The notes under the pieces are model-generated. The model made no database searches. It was not told the origin of the DNA and saw only the letters and a program-made list of their open reading frames with translations. DNA of 64,000 nt, taken from assembly GCA_019828595.1 (NCBI GenBank), contig JAHQRK010000001.1, forward strand, positions 2,604,001-2,668,000, in the 5' to 3' direction. Position 1 is the first letter of the stretch. The number at the start of each line of letters is the position of its first letter. The stretch comes from Aphanomyces cochlioides (Eukaryota; Oomycota; Saprolegniomycetes; Saprolegniales; Verrucalvaceae). This document shows, one piece after another, positions 54,100 through 64,000 of the stretch. The position numbers were made by a program, and so were the translations under genes.

Positions 54100-56566
54100 C
54101 AACTCTAGGCTCTGATGATGAGCGTTCCGGCATACCGCCTGTTCGTCAGAACCTAGCCTCTGACACATTGCTGTGTCAACTAGGACAGCATATTACAATG
54201 CTGCATGTCGAGATGCCCGTGGAGGGCTTTAAGCGAAATCTCCGAGTCCTTATCGACTGCGGAGCGTCGAAGAATTTCGCCCGTCGACAGACGCTCGAAG
54301 AGAATGCGAGCCTCTATGCCGAGGTCGACAACGGCACGTCTCTGACCGAGACTGTGCGCGTCAAGTTGGGTGATGGGTCAGTAGTGACCCCACCCAAGAG
54401 TCAGTGCGCCTGCTAACACAGGTTGGCACGTTCAGTAGTCCGGAAGACTACTTCGTCATAGACCTAGATGAGCGCTGGGACCTCATCCTAGGCATGGGCT
54501 GGTTGGAGCAGCATCAGCCCTGCATATACTGGCGGGCCAAGACCATTCATGAGGTCGGCCCCGACTTTCTCAAAAGCCATATGGGCATGGAGAGTAATGA
54601 GCCCATCCCCTCACCAGCTGGCGATGAGCGGTTAGCTACGCTGCGTCAGCTCCCGGCTACGGGAAAGTCGACACGCCAGGGCTGTCCTATGTCTTCCTTG
54701 GAAGATATTGGCCGCTTGGCCTTCAGCAACACTTTGGCAAATACCCGACGAACTGGGTTGCCTGTGTATAAGAGAAACGCCCAAGGGATCGGGCTTGGAG
54801 TCTCTTTCGCGATTGCACCGACGGATCGTGTGCATGGAGACGTGGTTGTTGAAGAGGATGCACCGGAGCGCGATCCTGTGTCTACCCGTCTCCTATCAGT
54901 CGCGACAACTGCGCGCTGCTGAGCGCAACTATCCGGTACATGACCTGGAATTGTTGGCGATGAAATACGCCTTGGTCAAATTCCGTATCTACCTTCTCGG
55001 CTCCAAGCCGTTCACGGTATACACAGATCACGCGTCCAGTGAACTCACCACACATCTCTGACCGGATGGCCAGGTGGCTTGCGTTCTTCGCGGAATACAA
55101 TATGACCGTCGAGTACAAACCCGGTGGTACCAACGTCATTGCTGACGCACTATCACGCCGACCTGCGGCGGACGATACACTGGCTCTGGAGGAGCCTCAC
55201 GATCTTTCAGCTCTATCTGAAGTCCGCTCGGACTTGTTTGATCGCATTCGAGATTCCTGTGTTCTCGATCCCGCACTTAGAGGGACTATTGATGCCATTG
55301 TCGCTGGCAAGTTTCTCTCTTCAAAAGTCGTCCAGATAGGACGATTCACCTACCACAACAATTTATTGTGGTATTCAGTCACTCCCCCACTGAATACCAC
55401 AATAAATTGTTGTGGTACGCCCCACGAATGGCTGTGCCGTGTGACCCGACTCTCCGTGCGGAGATCATCCGTGAATTTCACGACACCCCGAGCGGCGGCC
55501 ATTTTGGCCGCGAGAAGACATATTTGTCTATCGCCCGTTCACTTTGGTGGCCCCGCCTGTATAAGGCGGTGGTACGTTTTGTCGCATCGTGTGGCGTATG
55601 TCAGGCCGTCAAGGCCGCCCCACACTCGCAGGCTCCGCTACAGAGCCTCGACGTCCCACTCGAACTGTGGGAGTCAGTCAGCATGGATTTCATCTTTGGC
55701 CTGCCCAGTGACAAGTCGGGCAATACGGGTATTTTTACCGCGCATCAAAGTATTTGATCGCGCTGCCTGTTAAGGCATCCAATACGGCGGAGCAGTCAGC
55801 TCGCCTTTTCTTTGACAGCGTCTATTGTCATTTTGGACTCCCGTCCAGCATTGTCTCCGATCGAGACCCTCGGTTTACGTCCCATTTCTGGCGAGCGCTG
55901 TTTGCGCTCTGCGGGACGACGGTGAACATGTCCAGCTCGGACCATCCAGAGTCGGATGGTCAAACCGAACGCGCGAATCGCGTTCTCGAGGACATTCTGC
56001 GTAGTTACGCCTTGTCCAGGCCGAAAACATGGAGCTCCATGTTGCCGACAGCATGTTTTGCCTATAACACGTCTGTTCATGCGTCAACGGGCTTTACGCC
56101 CTTCTACGCGGTGCATTTGAAGCACGCGCGACTCCCCACGGACGTGGACCGTCCTGTTCTAAGTGTGGGAGGAATCTCCGATGATGTTCCGCGGCGGACA
56201 GCCGCGTCTGTTGAACATTTCGCGTCGTCACGCGAATCATTGTTACTGCGCCTGCGCGAGAACATCGCCAGCGCTCAAGCGAAACAGGCCCGACAGGCCA
56301 ACAAACACAACCGTGGAAACACAAACGTGTATTCAGTTAACGACCTAGTCTACGTGCATCGGTCGGTCGTGAAAGGACCTAGCGGCCCTTCGAAGCTTCG
56401 CTCCCCTTGGTTGGGGCCGTTCCCTATTCGAAAAGTTATTAGTCCAGTGGACTACGAGTTCGAACTGCCCGATGACTGGGATATCCATCCCGTCATCTAC
56501 ACGGGCAAGCTCAAAAGACACGGACGTTCAACGCCAGGACTTCTACAAGAAGTGCTCGGAGCTTGA
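54100..56566 (+). pseudogene. Gypsy pol remnant: protease, RNase H, integrase
   Basis: Pieces in several frames are as follows. The protease has LRVLIDCGASKNFARR (about 54250) and LILGMGWLEQHQP. The reverse transcriptase, which should follow, is absent. RNase H gives RNYPVHDLELLAMKYALVKF and YTDHASS (about 54920-55040), then EYKPGGTNVIADALSRRPAA. The integrase zinc finger (IIREFHDTPSGGHFGREKTY) is followed by the core DFIFGLPSDKS, then SDRDPRFTSHFW and SSDHPESDGQTERANR, ending HPVIYTGKLKRHGR. A 27-bp inverted duplication at 55353-55415 and several frameshifts break it. Confidence 0.92.
55353..55415. repeat. Inverted duplication inside integrase
   Basis: The 27-bp arms 55353-55379 and 55389-55415 are perfectly complementary around a 9-nt loop. 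The codons for NNLLWY are read forward in the second arm and reversed in between. This is a fold-back duplication that shifts the frame. Confidence 0.92.
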
Positions 56567-57769
56567 GCAACTGATCGAGCGTCTCGCAAAGGAGAGAGAT
56601 CGTGTGGACGCGCACCTTCAAGCGCTCTATCTGAAGGTCCGTCAGGACGCAAAGCCGTTCGAGGAGCTGAAGGAGGGAGAACCTCGTCCTGAGGTATGTC
56701 TCGCGGGCCCAGTTCTTCAAGCCTTCGGCGGTCGCCGCGTGTTGCTCGCATAACTGCGACATCTTCTCAAAGCGCGATTGAAACTCGCGGCGCTTCTCGC
56801 GCTCCAGATCGAGCGCACCGCGAAGCTTCTCAACCTCCGTCTCGGAGCGTTCAAGTCGACGAGACAATTCGACAAACTCGTCGCGCAGTTAAACGAGATC
56901 CTGCTCCTGCGCGCACATTGGACGGTCCTGACTTGGACTATGCGTCGTCTCGCGGCGCGAACGTTTTGCCTCAGGCTCGGGTGAACGAGAACGAGGAGCA
57001 GGCTGGCGGCGCGAGGATTGTCGCGCAGCGCTGGGGCCAGAACTGCCGCGAGTATCGCCTCTCGGTGCATAATCAGAGGCGGCTCCTACAGACACTAGGG
57101 CGAGGGAAGCGGACCTTGGTCCAGACTCACATAGACTACTTTCAGCGTTTGGTACGCGACAGCGAGACGTACCCTCAAGCCATGGCGCTCGCGCGCAAAA
57201 TTAACAACTCGCTCTTGGAACTTCGCGTAGTTGTGAGGCCATGTTGTGGCGTCAGCAGCAATGCGCGACAGCATGCGGTTGGCCCAGACGGCCACATATT
57301 CAAATTTGGTTTCGTCCCGCAAGGGAGAAACAGGCACAAACGCGCGCATGCCACCATAGCGGCGCTGATCTTGTCGGATCGAAGGCCATTCGGCCATATC
57401 GATAATGACGGGGTTGCAGGACTCCCACAAAGTCACTGCGAAGGCAACACCCGTTGCAAATTCACTTCTTGACTCGCCGCGCAGGCGAGAAGGCAATTGC
57501 GCCAACAAATCTCGAAACTTGCCCGGATCGGGCGTGCCATTGCGAGAGGCTGGAAAGCCTGGCATTTGATCGAAGGTCAGATCGCATCCTGTGTCGGATG
57601 CCTGACAACGCGCGTGGACATCACCGCCAGTTCGAGTTTGGCCCTCACGGGTCCAAAGGTATTCAAGATATTTGGGGCGCCCCTGCGCCGGTGCTGCGCT
57701 TTGGTCGCGACTGCCCAGATCGGGCGAGGGCGGCGTGTACTCGTAGTCGACTTCTTCGTCGGCGTGCAT
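56511..57769 (-). pseudogene. Antisense accessory frame of gypsy element 1
   Basis: Between pol and the 3' LTR the minus strand encodes a protein-like sequence. The first 224 codons (57769-57098) start MHADEEVDYEYTPPSPDLG and include NPVIIDMAEWPSIRQDQRRY. In shifted frames, a basic Ser/Pro/Arg-rich stretch (QSSRRQPAPRSRSPEPEAKR, about 57030-56900) and a coiled coil (LSRRLERSETEVEKLRGALD, 56867 downward) follow. No family is recognised. Antisense genes in this position are known in some plant Ty3/gypsy (Tat-lineage) elements. Stops and frameshifts suggest decay here. Confidence 0.6.
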
Positions 57770-57907
57770 TTCGAAAAGAATCCTGATTGGCTCGACAAAG
57801 AGACAATGTGACAGTTGGAAAAGCTCCAGTCCCAGTTCAAACGGGACTGTGAGTTGATTGCCTCCAGCGAGGGAGGCATCTCCGCAAAGCTAACGGGCTT
57901 TCGCCCT

Positions 57908-57935
57908 AAGTGTGGGAGGATGTAACCGTGCCATG
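57908..57935 (+). promoter_or_regulatory. Polypurine tract and 3' LTR start of gypsy element 1
   Basis: AAGTGTGGGAGGA (57908-57920) immediately precedes TGTAACCGTGCCATG, where the LTR is cut by gypsy element 2. The last five bases, CCATG (57931-57935), are the presumed target duplication of that insertion. Confidence 0.75.
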
Positions 57936-58215
57936 TGTCACGTGAAACCCTGAGAATCAAGGAGTCGCGAGACGTGCGGGGTCGTAGAGTGCGGCGAGTT
58001 GACTAGCGAAGGGGAGGACTAAGGGGAGTAGTCCGAGAGCGAGAGGAGGAAGGGAGGAGCTCGGTAGAACTGAGCAAATAGAAGTCTGGTTAAGGTTAGA
58101 AAGGAAGGCTAGGCTAGAAGACCAGAGGGACCAGATCGGGTGTCGAGTAGTCAATACAATTGACGACCTCATGGCCGGATAACGGGCTTGCCGGATAGGG
58201 TTCGCTTTCGTGACA
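57936..58215 (-). repeat. 3' LTR of gypsy element 2
   Basis: These 280 bases are bounded by the short inverted repeat TGTCACG (57936-57942) and CGTGACA (58209-58215). On the minus strand the LTR start is preceded by AAGTGGGGGAGAAT, a classical polypurine tract. Confidence 0.85.
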
Positions 58216-58332
58216 ATTCTCCCCCACTTGATGTCAAAGCCCCTGCTTTGACGAGCACACGAGCTCGCTTTCGTGACAATTCTCCCCCACTTGATAGGTT
58301 TCGCTTTCGTGACAATTCTCCCCCACTTGATG
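58202..58332. repeat. Three copies of the polypurine-tract/LTR-start junction
   Basis: A 31-base phrase (TCGCTTTCGTGACAATTCTC, then CCCCACTTGAT) begins at 58202, 58265 and 58301. The first and third are followed by the same 32 bases, which include an 8-bp hairpin (GTCAAAGC/GCTTTGAC). On the minus strand each copy is a polypurine tract plus LTR start. Confidence 0.92.
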
Positions 58333-58600
58333 TCAAAGCCCCTGCTTTGACGAGCACACGAGGTGGAATCGCGATCGGCCGGTTGGGGGAAGAAAGAGAA
58401 AAAGCGGTAGATCGAGAAAACGAAGCAGGCAGTAATCCAATCAGATCGGGAGAATTTCGTAATTCCAACTGACGCTCGCGATCGGGTTCGGATTGGCTCA
58501 AGTTTAAAAGGGATTCGGATCGGGGCGAAGCGGGCGAGGAATAGCATTTGACAACGAGCTCGGTGGAAGCAACATAGAAAACGTCGGACAGGCAGCTGAT

Positions 58601-61108
58601 ATGGTCAGCGACCATATCGTCCAATCGAGCCGGGACTTAGGCGCATTACTAAGGTTGGTGGCCCACTTGGAGGACTTGAACAACATGGCGCGATCTTACC
58701 AAGACGCTTATCCTGAGGGAGGCGCGCGGGCGTGGGCCGACATGGTACGCGAGGTCGAAGAGTCGCGCACGACGATCGCTGCCCTCAGAGAACAAGTAGC
58801 ACAAGATCGGGACACTTTGGCACACGGAAGAGAAGAGGCCGAGAAGATGCTGCGTCGCTCAGGTGGGGTAGATGTGACGGCCGATCTGGCGTGGCCCAAT
58901 ACCCCAGCTGAAGAAATCATCGCCCGACAGCAAGTCGCGTTGGTGGTAGCCTTGCGCGATCGAGACGAAGCCCGAGCGTATCTCCGGGAGCGCGGCAACG
59001 ATGTGTTGCAGCTGCGCGGCGAGTTGCACGAGTCGAACACCGTACAACAGGCACTGTCCGAGCAGGTGGCGAGACAGACCATCGAGATCAACCGCTTGTC
59101 GGCTTTGCACGAGTCCGAGCGGGTCTTACTGTTGGATAAAGAGGCCCTTCATCGTGCGATGGTTAACGATGACCGACGTCAAGATGATTTGATCCGAAAC
59201 TTGCGCACCGATCTGGCCGCCGCAAGGAACGATCTCCGCTTGAAGGAGGTTCAGTCAAACGAAAGATTAGCCACAGCGGAGCACTGGAAGAAGACGGTGC
59301 AGGAAATTCGCGCTGTTCAGTTCGAGCCCGAGCTGCAGCGCCTGTCCGCGGAGCTCAAGGAGTCCGAAAGCAAGCGGCAGGACCTGGTCGTGGCAGCCGT
59401 GTTGTCCGCCGATAGCTGATTTGGAGATGAAACTCAAGGTTGTGTTGGACGGCCAAGATGTTCGCGATCGGGAGGCTGCCGAGGTTGTCAAGGAAGCCCT
59501 AGACTTGAAGGCTCAGCGAGAAAAATGGCAGTCCGCTTGTGTGGGCATCGCCAAGCTGCACGAGGAGCTTATGACGGAAGCGGAAGAAATACGCGATCGG
59601 CTTGTCAAGGCTTTGCGAGACAGCGTGCGGGGCGACGAAGGTTTGCGCGGCGCGGTGGACTTTCTGAATTGGTCTCGTGAAAATTTTTGGTGGTGGGCGA
59701 TCTGGCGGGCTTGGTGGAGGCGTGGCAGTCACGTGCTTCCTTCTCGTCGACAGTCAACGTGATCGGAACGGGTCCTTCCAATGCGTCGAGCTCCGCAGGG
59801 CCGTTGCCCGCGATCGCGAATGTCGATGACGTGGAGAAGGAAGTGGCCATTTGGCGGGATCGCGTTGAAGTGGTGTTAACCAAGTTGCGGAACCGAGGTG
59901 TACGCGATCGGCATCTCTTGGCTGCCCTTGTCCCTGGCGCGCGTGATGGGGGCGAAGAGAAGAAGGTATCGACGGCGCCGACGAGCTTTATCAGTCCCCG
60001 ATCCAAGCCTCAACTTTTGATCTACAACCCGCCGGGTGCTTTGCCAGTCGGAAACGTGGCCGATCTGGAGCATGAAGACCCGAACCCGTCACGCTCGGAA
60101 GATGAGGCTTCGCGAGCGGCGGGACCAACACGTTGGTGGACCTAGCGCGCAAGCGCCCGAGCGTAGCGTCCACGCCGAAGTCCAAGCGATCTTGTGTGGG
60201 TTCTCCAAGGCCCGCTGCAAAGACCCCCCGCTCGGCGCCGGCTGGCGCAGTTCGGAGTCGGACTCTTCCGCAGTCGATCGTGAGCGCGTACGAGGCTATG
60301 ATAGCGGCCAAGCCTTGGGAGCGTTACCAACACTTGCCTTCGATTTTTCCTGAAGAACGCGCCAACGATGCCACGCGGTTGGTTGACGAAGCCTTGAAGA
60401 TGTTCTGGCAAAAACGCGGGCGCGAAGTCTTCGAGCGCTTATTTTACTTGAAGTGATTCTGCCAATGACAAGTATGGAAGTTTGGACCAGATCACGGGCC
60501 CTTTGGAAATGGTGTTGGCAAGTCTGAGGGTCGCGGAGGAAGACAGCGCAGAGCATCAGCATCTGAGCCCGATCGCCTACTTTTGCTCTCCAAGACATCA
60601 ATGGCTGATGTTGTTCAAAGCATCGATCTGTTTGAAGACTATGTTTTCCGCGCATGGCGGTGGTGACCAGGGCGAGCGGGTGGTTTTGGAATATCTGGCC
60701 GAAGCGAAGGAATGGTTCCCCAAGGTGCCCGCTCTGGCGCGTCAAGGCGACAAGTTGCTCGAGTGGTCTTGTGATCCAGTATCGACGTTCAAGTATTACA
60801 CCCAACGAGGTTCCCTGAAGTCGAAACCACAAGGCGATCTGGCTAAGTATCGAATCCAGACCATAGCCGATTTGAAGGTCGTGTGCGCCCAGGCGATCAG
60901 TTTGGTGGAGTCTAATTCTGTGGTGCCCGATCAGCCGTATGACTTCGTGGACCTGGTGTATACTGGCTTGCGCGATCCGGGTCTTCAATGGGGAGCAGTC
61001 GAGAGTCGAGCGCAAGGTCGTTTGGTGCGAGTGGATGGTGGTCCCGTCGAATTGCGTGAGGCATATGAGGAGCGTCAGCCGTCGACTGGTTCCGTCATGA
61101 CTCTTTAG
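58601..61108 (+). pseudogene. Antisense accessory frame of gypsy element 2
   Basis: This is plus-strand protein-like sequence running against pol. A strong coiled coil fills 58601-59419 (ESRTTIAALREQVAQDRDTL, TVQQALSEQVARQTIEINRL). A one-base shift near 59418 continues in EMKLKVVLDGQDVRDREAAE. Further shifts occur near 59690, 60140 and 60455. The C-terminal part has a basic Ser/Pro stretch (RKRPSVASTPKSKRS), then AYEAMIAAKPWERYQHLPSI and a globular part (60482-61108, LVYTGLRDPGLQWGAVESRA). No domain is recognised. It shares with the pol strand the element's GCGATCG bias, mostly as Asp-Arg codon pairs, so it belongs to the element. About four frameshifts make the present copy nonfunctional unless some are introns. 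Confidence 0.62.
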
Positions 61109-61278
61109 GGAGGTAGGCAGATAGTCTTACCTTCTTTCTTTAATGCATAATTGAGTGTACTTGTTCAGTTTCAGGGTTGTTTTGCGATGCAGGTGTTGTG
61201 GGCACGCGATCGGAGGGTTCTTCAGTCGCGTGGTAAATGTAGATATGTAAGATATGTAGTTGGAGCGAGGGCGCGGGG

Positions 61279-64000
61279 TTAGTATTCCGGTGGGGGCTCA
61301 GGTGCCAGATCGAGCTCTGTTAACCGTGGGCTACGTCGTAGAGGGGGTAATCCTTGAGAGCTGCGTTGTCGATCTTCGTATTCTTGGATAAAGGATCGGT
61401 ATTCCTGGAGGCGCGATCGCGGTGTCCAGTGTTGGGATCCGTCGGCGTGTGTCACCAAATACTCAATTTCTTTGCCTGCCATCCATCGTTTGTCTGCTAT
61501 GTTTTTGATCGGGGAGTCGGTGTTGGTGTAGGCCACGTCGTTGTCTGAGAAGGAGACGCGATCGGTGAAGCTACTTGGCGGTAGCATGTCGAGTTCGATC
61601 GTGGCGTCCGCTGTGTCTGGGTTCGACTGGGGCTCGTCGTTGTGATGATCGCCCTCCCCTTCAGAGATCGCGGCGCCCTCGTCGCGTGGTGGATCTCGGA
61701 GGCGATTGGGGATGCCCTCATCGTAGGGTCGCGACCAGTAATCTTGGAAGGGTTTCAGGCGATCTACGTTGACAGGGAAGTCGCGATCGGGTAGTGAGGG
61801 TAGGTAGACGCGGTACGTGTTAGAGCCTTGTCTAGAGAGGACGCGATAGGGGCCATGCCAATGGTACGCGAGTTTGGATATGCGAGTGTCGTCCTCGTGT
61901 CGTGACTTGCGGAAGTATTGATACACCCATACCGAGTCGGCTGGTTGGACCTCGATCGTGCGTTGGTTCGACTGTCGCTGATCACAATTTTGTCCTTTGA
62001 TGAGTTGAGATTCGACAAGGCGTCGGGTGGCTAGGAACCACGAGCTTTGTTGGCGGCGCCATTGGGGCAGGTCGTCCGATCGCGAAGGGGGGTCTTTATT
62101 GAGAAAGGTAAGGTGAAGCGAAGAGATCGGATCGCGCCCGAACAGACAAAAGTATGGCGTGTCGCCAAGGGTTTCGTGGTAGGCCGTGCGATAGGCCCAG
62201 AGGAGTCGTGGGAGATAGAGATCCCAATCGGTTTGGACGGAGTTTACGTACATTTTGAGCATTGTGGCGAGAGTGGAGTTGAAGCGCTCGACAAGTCCTT
62301 GGCTCTGCGGGTGCCCGGCCGCACTGGAGAGTTTTTCGATCCCGAGCACCTCACCTCGTACATGGAATGCGCGAGTTCGGAAACAAAATTAGTTCCGCGA
62401 TCGGAGAGTAGGCGTTCGGGTACGCCATATCGGCAGAGTACTTCGTCGACCAGGACGCGTGTGAAGGTGGAGGTTTTGAGATCGGGTACTGCGAAGGCCT
62501 CTGGCCAGCGCGTGAAGTAGTCGATAAATATAAGCACGTATCGGTTCTCGCGCGGGGTGGTCGGGAATGGCCCGAGGGCGTCGACTACGAGAAAGTTGAA
62601 GGGTCCGCGGAGGAGGTAGACCGGCATGCGCTGTAGTCGACCTTGGCGCCAGGGGTGAGATCCTTTTGCTGCCCCGCAGCGGACGCAGACTCGACAGTAC
62701 TCATGTACGTCGGAGCGCCAGCCGTGCCAGTATGCCACGCGCCGAACACGGTCGATCGTGCGCGCAACTCCGAAATGTCCCGCGAGGGGTGAGTCGTGAC
62801 AGAGTTGAAGTACGCGACGGGTCCACCCGAGCGGTATTACCGGCACCAGTTGAAGTTCGGGATTGCGAATGGGTGTCTTGAGAATGACGCGCCGACAGAG
62901 GATGCGCCCTTGGATGGCGTATTGATCGCGCGTTCGCGTCACAAGTGTCATAAGTGAGGGATTCGCTGGTAGAGCCGAGACCTGGATGTAAGCTCTCATT
63001 GCGACGATGAAGGGATCCTCCGTCTGGGCGCTCGCAAGCGGTAATGTCGGTAGCGCATAGGAGTCATCGTTGTAGGGAGGTAGTTGAATCCGACGGATTC
63101 GACCAACGAACCTTCGGCAACCACCGTAGACAACACGCCTCTTCCCGAGCTACCTCCCTCGGAAAGAGGCGTGAGAGCCCGTCCGCACATCCCATGGCGT
63201 TCCCGGGGCGGTGTATCACCGTGAAATCGAGAGCTTGAAGTTGAATGATCCAGCGTGCGAGCTTGCTGTTGCCCGATTTGGATCCTACTTTGAAGAGCCA
63301 GACTAGAGCCGCATGGTCGGTATAGATCGTGAAGTGACGCTTGTCGATGTAAGGACGGAACTTGGTTGTTGCCCAGACGAGTCCGAAGCACTCAATCTCG
63401 GAAGTGCCGTCTTTTTTGTTGATCCAGCGTCTTTGTGTAGCTTCGAGCGCTTGGCTGGCGTAGGCGATGACCCGCTCGTGCTTGTCTTGTTATTGCATGA
63501 GTACGGCTCCTACCGCGATCGGGCAAGCATCCACGTAGATGATAAAAGGTTCTTCGAAATCGGGATATGCCAGGATCGGGGGGCTAACAAGCCTGCGTTT
63601 CAGGGTTTCAAGCGATCGCTTGCATTCGTCAGTCCAGTGGAAGGAAGGAGACGTCTTGAGTTGTTCGAAGGGGTTCGCGATCGCCGCAAAGCCTTTGATG
63701 AAGCGGCGGAAGTATCCCGCGAGACCAAGGAATGCTCTTACTTCCGCGACGTTTCGCAGTGCGCGGATCTTGAGGACCGATTTGACTTTCTCGGGGTTGG
63801 GTAGGATGCCCGTGGGGATGACTATGTGTCCAAGGAAGGCGACCGATGACTTGCCCCAGTGACACTTCGACATCTTGAGTTTGAAACCCGCTCGGGCGAA
63901 GCAGCAGAGGACGTCATTGACTCGGGCGAGGTGAGATGTGAAATTGTCACTGTATACGATAACGTCATCGAGGTATACTAGACACGATCGCCAGATTTGA
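61279..64000 (-). pseudogene. Gypsy pol, partial: reverse transcriptase end, RNase H, integrase
   Basis: From the window edge downward the order is as follows. The reverse transcriptase catalytic YLDDVIVYSDNF lies at about 63985-63945, followed by the thumb (RNVAEVRAFLGLAGYFRRFI). RNase H shows IIYVDACPIAVGAVLMQ with an in-frame TAA right after, then RHFTIYTDHAALVWLFKV and HRPGNAMGCADGLSRL. The integrase zinc finger is HDSPLAGHFGVARTIDRVRR, the core has LVVDALGPFPTTPR and LLSDRGTNFVSEL, and AAGHPQSQGLVERFN lies after a 5-base duplication that shifts the frame near 62350. The C-terminus includes HWHGPYRVLSRQGSNTYRV. The final 356 codons are open to the stop at 61279. Confidence 0.93.

Larger units (their letters stand above)
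52849..57935 (+). mobile_element. Ty3/gypsy LTR retrotransposon 1, degenerate
   Basis: The order is 5' LTR end (to 52918), gag, protease, RNase H, integrase, an antisense frame, polypurine tract (57908-57920) and the first 15 bases of the 3' LTR (TGTAACC at 57921). The LTR ends agree: TGTAAC at the start and GTTACA at the end. The reverse transcriptase is deleted. The 3' LTR is interrupted at 57936 by a second gypsy element. The 5' LTR is cut by the Harbinger element, and its left part was not found. Confidence 0.9.
57936..64000 (-). mobile_element. Ty3/gypsy LTR retrotransposon 2, extends beyond the window
   Basis: This minus-strand element has its 3' LTR at 57936-58215 and a polypurine tract at 58216-58229. 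A long frame antisense to pol lies at 58601-61108, and pol at 61279 and beyond 64000. Gag and the 5' LTR lie outside. It is inserted into the 3' LTR of gypsy element 1 and is therefore younger. It is marked by many GCGATCG heptamers absent from element 1. Confidence 0.9.

Noticed and set aside
60296..61015. 239-codon minus-strand open frame downstream of gypsy element 2 pol
   Set aside because: It lies opposite the plus-strand accessory frame, shows no pol or gag motif, and has a composition typical of a shadow of acidic/leucine-rich codons.
1..64000. CRISPR arrays, rRNA and tRNA genes
   Set aside because: No spaced short repeats of CRISPR type and no convincing tRNA cloverleaf or rRNA sequence was seen on a manual read. 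A tRNA scan was not possible here.

Overview
The window looks like a repeat-rich stretch of an oomycete genome, most likely an Aphanomyces-type Saprolegnialean. The reasons are the many very short GT-AG introns (34-51 nt) in otherwise intact genes, the mix of gene families (S9A prolyl oligopeptidase, folylpolyglutamate synthase, four-RRM PTB-like protein, decayed GH10 xylanases, mucin-like membrane proteins), and the transposon content (Tc1/mariner, pogo/Tigger-like, hAT, MULE, PIF/Harbinger, Ty1/copia, Ty3/gypsy). The species is inferred, not shown. All gene calls come from reading the sequence; no database search was made.

Left part (1-19.7 kb). Bases 1-6998 are 3.9 copies of a 1800-bp tandem unit. 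Each unit carries a minus-strand, intron-containing gene with a CLASP/TOG-like HEAT domain. The array stops abruptly at a 5'-truncated copia remnant. The copia LTR is split by an apparently complete Tc1/mariner element (7753-9086). Next come a 1.85-kb imperfect inverted repeat (10.67-12.52 kb), a truncated Tc1-type transposase, two pogo-like elements with TA target duplications, MULE and hAT scraps, and a SET-domain gene.

Middle part (19.7-34 kb). An intact prolyl oligopeptidase gene (19723-22021, 3 exons) is followed by about 12 kb of decayed duplicates. These are a nearly full-length prolyl oligopeptidase pseudogene, smaller propeller and exon-1 fragments, two GH10-xylanase-like relics on the minus strand, and two relics of an unrecognised family, one of them scrambled by a nested inverted duplication.

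Housekeeping block (34.2-44.9 kb, all plus strand). It holds a PTB-like splicing regulator with 4 RRMs and 8 exons, two tandem folylpolyglutamate synthase genes with matching introns, and three single-pass mucin-like surface proteins. The first two of these share an eight-cysteine ectodomain.

Right part (45-64 kb). This is a nest of transposons: a pogo/Tigger-like element with one frameshift, MITE-like inverted repeats, and a complete PIF/Harbinger element with TTA target duplication that sits directly against the 5' LTR end of a Ty3/gypsy element. The 3' LTR of that gypsy element is in turn split by a second gypsy element on the opposite strand, which runs off the window. Both gypsy elements carry an extra reading frame, antisense to pol, between pol and the 3' LTR. 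The second element is strikingly rich in the heptamer GCGATCG.
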